Shown piece by piece: positions 60,148 to 64,000 of a DNA stretch of 64,000 nt. The notes beneath the pieces are model-generated. The model did not search any database. It had not been told where the DNA came from and saw only the letters and a list, made by a program, of their open reading frames with translations. Each line of letters begins with the position of its first letter. Position 1 is the first letter of the stretch. This stretch comes from Brachynemurus nebulosus. Its lineage: Eukaryota; Arthropoda; Insecta; Neuroptera; Myrmeleontidae. The position numbers and the translations under genes were made by a program. The stretch covers positions 13,398,608-13,462,607 of the forward strand of contig JAPWDM010000016.1 of NCBI GenBank assembly GCA_035578155.1, given 5' to 3'.

Positions 60148-62923
60148 AATTCGATATTCGAATGAACTGGCCTCCTCCTTGTTGAGACCAGTCATGTCGA
60201 AACGACATCTTACGTTAGGGATCAGCCAAGGGGGTACTTCCATAGGACGTTTGGGAAGCACCTTGGCGAACTGTAAGTGCAGACTCTCTAATAACTCCTG
60301 CGTTCGAATGGCCACTGGTCGACTTATGGTGCGACGTCGACCGTAGAGCCCCTGTAAACGGTATCTGAACAGAGTCGGGTAGTTTATATGTGAAGGTGTT
60401 GCATATATCCACGCCGCATAATTGAGTAACAGACGCTCACGTCTCAGTCGCAGCGGAGAAAGACCCGACTCTACGCAGCGGCTCATAGAAGGGCTCGTTC
60501 GAAATGCTCCCGTAGCCAGTCGTATGCCTGCGTGGTGAACAGGATCTAGGAGTAGAAGCGCAGACGCCCGGGCGGAGGAGTAAGCAATGCTGCCGTAATC
60601 AATCCTAGTCAGAACTAGCGATTGATACAGGCGAAGCAACGTCTCCCGGCCCGCACCCCACGATGTACCAGCCAAGCACTTAAGCATGTTGATTGTCCTG
60701 CGACAACTCGCAGCTAAGGCTTGGAGGTGTGGGCGCCAAGTAAGTTGTTTATCGAATATTAGTCCTAGAAACCTGATGCTATCAACGCACTGGAGATCCT
60801 TTTAAAGTGAGGACAGGATCCGGATGTGCGTTGCGCTTTCTGCAGAAGTGAACCACCAATGTTTTTTGGGGTGAAAAACGAAAACCAAGAGCTTCTACAA
60901 AAGTCACCACTTCATTGATGCCTTGTTGCAGCTGTTGTTGGATATCCTCGATGGAATCGGCTGCGTAAAATATGGTCAGGTCATCAACGTACAAGCAACG
61001 ACGAATTGGCGCTGAAGCTGCAATATGACTGTGATAGAAAATAAGGTGACACTAATGGTGGAGCCTTGAGGAACACCATTCTCCTGGGAGTGGGCGTCAG
61101 ACTCAGTGTTACCTACCCGGACACGAAACGTGCGGTCAGTCAGAAAACTTTTTACGAACTGAGGGAGGTTACCTCTTAAACCCCAGTCATGCAGCTTCTT
61201 GAGAATGCCATACCTCCAGGTCATAAGCTTTCTCCAAATCGAAAAACACCGCCACAAGGTGTTTTCATTGGAGAAAGGCGTCTTGAATGGCATTCTCGAG
61301 GCGAACAAGATGGTCCGAGATAAGAGGTAAGAGGTTGTAGGATTCCAGCCACCAGACGAGACGGTTGTTCACCATTTTCTCCAATACCTTGCTGAAACAG
61401 CAAGTCAAGGATATTGGACGGTAGCTCGTTAGTTGCGATGAATCTTTACCCTCTTTTAGCTGCGCAATGATGGTAGCTTCCCGCCAAGGGTAAACGCCTT
61501 GCCTAAAAATTTCGTTGTAAAGATCCAGTAACCTACACTTACCAGGATAAGGTAGGTTCCGGATCATGGCGTAGGGGATTTCATCAGGTCCAGGGGAGGT
61601 GTCCACAGATCCCCGAAGCCCCTCCAGTAATTCTTGCATAGAAAACGGTTGGTTATACTGGAGGGATTCATCTGAGAAAAAATCAAGATCATTTTGTTCG
61701 TGTTCGATCTTGATCCGCAGGAAGGCCGGGTCATAATTCTGGGAGCCACTGACGCGCTTAAGGTGCTTAGCTAAGCAATTAGCTATTTCTGCGCGTTCAG
61801 TGATGTTCCGACCGTCGACGATGAGAAGGGAGGGAATAGGTGAACGGGAAGATTTCCCAGTAATGGCCCTCACTCTTCTCCATACCTCTGAAGTTGTTGT
61901 GGAGGTATTTATGGCCGAAACATATTGCTCCCATGATAGCCTCTTTTGTTCTTTAATTGTTCGTTTACAGCGTGCTTGAGCACGCTTGTAGACTATCACA
62001 TTTTCCTGCGTGGGGCGACGTCTGAGTTCGTTGTACGCCCGCTTTTTCTCTGCAACTGCTACACTCACGACTTCATTCCACCATGGTAAGCGACTTTTAG
62101 GTGGAATGTTCGACGACATAGGTATACTCTTGTGCTGCTTCAATGACACTGGAGGACATTTGCTCCACATCATCTTCTACGTCTCCAGTCAGCTCGGGTG
62201 TACGGAATGAATCGACGTACATGTCCCAGTCAGCTTGACGGAGACGCCATCTCGGCGAAGACGATTGTGGAGTCGTCGGCATGGTACTATTGAAAATAAT
62301 GGGTATATGGTCGCTACCGTATGATTCTGACGCCAGCGTACACTCATAACGGTGCGCCATGACCGGTGGCCAAGTGATAAGTCGATAGCCGACAACTCAC
62401 CGGTTCTTGCATTGATGTAAGTACCTTCACCGGAATTCAATAAAACCGCTTCAGACTCGTCTAGAAACCGTTCTATGAGTCTTCCACGGGCGTCTCTTGT
62501 GCTACAGCCCCACATGGGGCTGTGAACATTAAAATCTCCTAGTAACAAAAATGGGCGTCGTAACTGTAATGTAAGCTCGGTCAGTGATTCGACATTACAG
62601 TCGAAGTCTGGTAGGTAGACCGAGCATACTCTGAACTGGGGCGGTTTTAAAAATTGTACTGCAATAGCTTGTAGGGGGGTGTTTAACGGGGGGTCCCGGA
62701 ATGGGACGCCATCTTTTATGAAGATGGCAACACCCGCCCTCTCTCTGATGTCTGGCTGTACGTCCTGCCGGCGGATTTTATGGTGTTTGATGGTAAATTG
62801 TTCCGCCGGCCGTAAATGTGTCTCTTGGAGGCACACGCACATAGGCGTCTGCTCAGCCAAAAGCATCTGCAATTCACAGTAATGGTGCTTAACACCATTA
62901 CAGTTCCACTGTACGATAGCCAT
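60148..62923 (-). pseudogene. Jockey-like ORF2, copy A
   Basis: Starts MAIVQWNCNGVKHHYCELQM at 62923, the usual first endonuclease strand (QWNCNG). Then VCLQETHLRPAEQF, VYLPDFD, GDFNVHSPMWG and AIDLSLG; a one-base deletion near 62368, relative to copy B, shifts the frame before YGSDHIPI. The linker and RT follow from 62173: TSPGPDEIPYAMIRNLP, SYRPISLTCCFSKVLEKM, NGVPQGSTISVTLF, YVDDLTIFYAADS (about 60990), then RT thumb. Breaks near 62100, 61265, 61000 and 60780. It ends in FEYRIRI at about 60150, where copy B's endonuclease continues in the same frame. Confidence 0.85.
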
Positions 62924-63203
62924 TTTCGTTACTACTAGGGTTGCTCCCTAGGAAGTGTGGCTACTTCCTAGGTTTCCCCTTTGGCCAGCCTTTCTTTTTT
63001 TTTGTGGTTCGCACCTCGGCGTCCGAGTTATCGGACTCAGTAGCCGAGGTGTTTGGATATGCGTCGGAGGTCGGGCGTTTGACACCCGTCCGTACCGACG
63101 CTGTCGACAAGTCCGAGTCGCTCACTGGTGTTGGCACTGAGCGACTCGGGAGGGGGGTGACCGAGCGTTCGGGTGTGCCCGGTCGGGACGGCGCCTTTTG
63201 CCG

Positions 63204-64000
63204 CTAAGGCAGCGGAGCCGTCATTTGTGGAGGCAGCATTGACTCTGCCTCCGAGTTGTAGGTGGTGGGTCCCTTTCGCGGGGACCGTTGTTGGGCCACC
63301 TCCTTCTCCCCCTCGCTGTGACATCTACTAGGTGGAGTGTTTTTCCTCGGAGATTTCTTCTGAGTAGAAGACGTCACAGTTCTTACAACTGGTCCCTGAG
63401 GGGTGGTTGTTATTACCCTTTTGGCCTCAGGGGCCTTAGCTGGCACATCAGCGGCTAGGGTGGGTGTAGAACTAGTTACACCCACTGAGCGCATAAGGCT
63501 CTCCTGCATTTTTTGCATTGTAATCTGCATTAGTTTCATACTCTCTTTTAGTTCTTTAATTTCATTAGATTTTCCAGCCGCTGTAGGGGCGGGGGCCGCA
63601 GGAGCGCGTGCATAGCGCTCCAAGGCCGAGCGACGGAGCATATTGCCCAGGAGCTTTCGATGTGCCTCTGAATACGTAAGTTTTTCCAGGGCTCTCAGCT
63701 CTTGAATGGCTGATTCTTGCTTAAAAATGGGGCAATTCCTCGACTTGGCCGAGTGATTGCCCCCACAGTTAATACATTTTACTGGCTCGTCACATGGCCG
63801 TCCCTCATGTAACGGCCTGCCGCACACGCATATCTGCTGTTCTATATTACAACGTTGTGAAACGTGGCTGTACTCTTGACATCTATAGCACCTCATCGGT
63901 GCCGGTATGTACGGTCGCACGTCCACTTTGTTGAAGAGACCAATGACCACTTCTCTTGGTAGTGCGGTCTTGTTGAAAGTTAGCAGTATAAGGAGGGATT
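63204..64000 (-). CDS. Jockey-like ORF1 (gag-like RNA-binding protein), partial
   Basis: Nucleic-acid-binding protein that packages LINE RNA. The frame is open to the window edge; the codons just before 63950 (TFNKTALPREVVIG) show that it continues into the preceding fold, so the listed start is not the real one. Three CCHC knuckles: CYRCQEYSHVSQRC, CVCGRPLHEGRPC and CINCGGNHSAKSRNC, followed by a helical region (LRALEKLTYSEAHRKLL), an Ala/Pro linker, a coiled-coil-like IKELKESMKLMQITMQKMQE and a basic, Ser-rich tail. Stop TAG at 63204-63206. Unbroken within the window, unlike ORF2. Confidence 0.85.
   Translation of the reverse strand, partial: SLLILLTFNKTALPREVVIGLFNKVDVRPYIPAPMRCYRCQEYSHVSQRCNIEQQICVCGRPLHEGRPCDEPVKCINCGGNHSAKSRNCPIFKQESAIQELRALEKLTYSEAHRKLLGNMLRRSALERYARAPAAPAPTAAGKSNEIKELKESMKLMQITMQKMQESLMRSVGVTSSTPTLAADVPAKAPEAKRVITTTPQGPVVRTVTSSTQKKSPRKNTPPSRCHSEGEKEVAQQRSPRKGPTTYNSEAESMLPPQMTAPLP

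Larger units (their letters stand above)
60148..64000 (-). mobile_element. Jockey-like LINE, upstream copy (A), 3'-truncated and running off the window
   Basis: ORF1 (63204 to beyond 64000) and ORF2 (62923-60148), separated by 280 bp. The RNase H and 3' end are missing because copy B joins at about 60147. The two copies are very similar over their shared ORF2. The true 5' end lies outside the window. Confidence 0.85.

Noticed and set aside
63037..63324. 95-codon minus-strand ORF and several + strand ORFs in 56.7-63.6 kb
   Set aside because: Shadows of the GC-rich Jockey-like genes in other frames.

Overview
The window is AT-rich eukaryotic DNA with introns, (TA)n microsatellites, degenerate satellites and nested transposable elements. 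The element set (DD41D mariner, BEL/Pao, Ty3/gypsy, Jockey-like and R1-like LINEs, a Penelope-like fragment, pogo-like and hAT-like DNA elements) and one retinol-dehydrogenase-like exon point to an insect. I cannot place it to order. The only confident host coding sequence is exon 1 of a short-chain dehydrogenase at 1744-1873 (+). Its remaining exons are not visible, so the rest of the window is either its intron or intergenic DNA.

Layout. 1-3.8 kb: host exon and flanks. 3.8-9.3 kb: nested DNA elements, including a Tc1/mariner-like relic split by a MITE. 9.3-14.6 kb: MITEs, a fold-back element, (TA)n tracts and a TIR-bounded element holding a decayed gene of an uncharacterised family. 17.7-20.3 kb: dead pogo-like transposase (-). 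22.07-26.94 kb: a DNA element with ~470-bp inverted ends carrying a broken gene with N-terminal Cys/His motifs, an XPG/FEN-like nuclease region and a tesmin-type CXC motif. Its right arm is split by a 1.2-kb MITE with seven heat-shock-element-like sites. 29.2-33.7 kb: two fold-back arrays. 34.2-35.5 kb: an apparently intact DD41D mariner. 36.3-37.9 kb: a 120-bp satellite. 38.1-43.7 kb: BEL/Pao element without a visible 5' LTR. 46.3-47.9 kb: Penelope-like and R1-like fragments. 48.6-56.7 kb: two more copies of the nuclease/CXC family, one split by a gypsy element with a 4-bp target duplication that itself holds a hAT-type MITE. 56.7-64 kb: a GC-richer head-to-tail pair of Jockey-like LINEs (-), running off the right edge.

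How parts relate. Nearly everything is mobile DNA, and nesting gives relative ages: the nuclease/CXC copies predate the gypsy and HSE-bearing MITE insertions, and the gypsy predates the hAT insertion. The most notable item is the nuclease/CXC family: three copies, one still inside matching inverted ends, which supports its being the coding cargo (perhaps transposition machinery) of a poorly described DNA transposon. A second uncharacterised protein family at 12.3-13.3 kb also lies between matching inverted ends.
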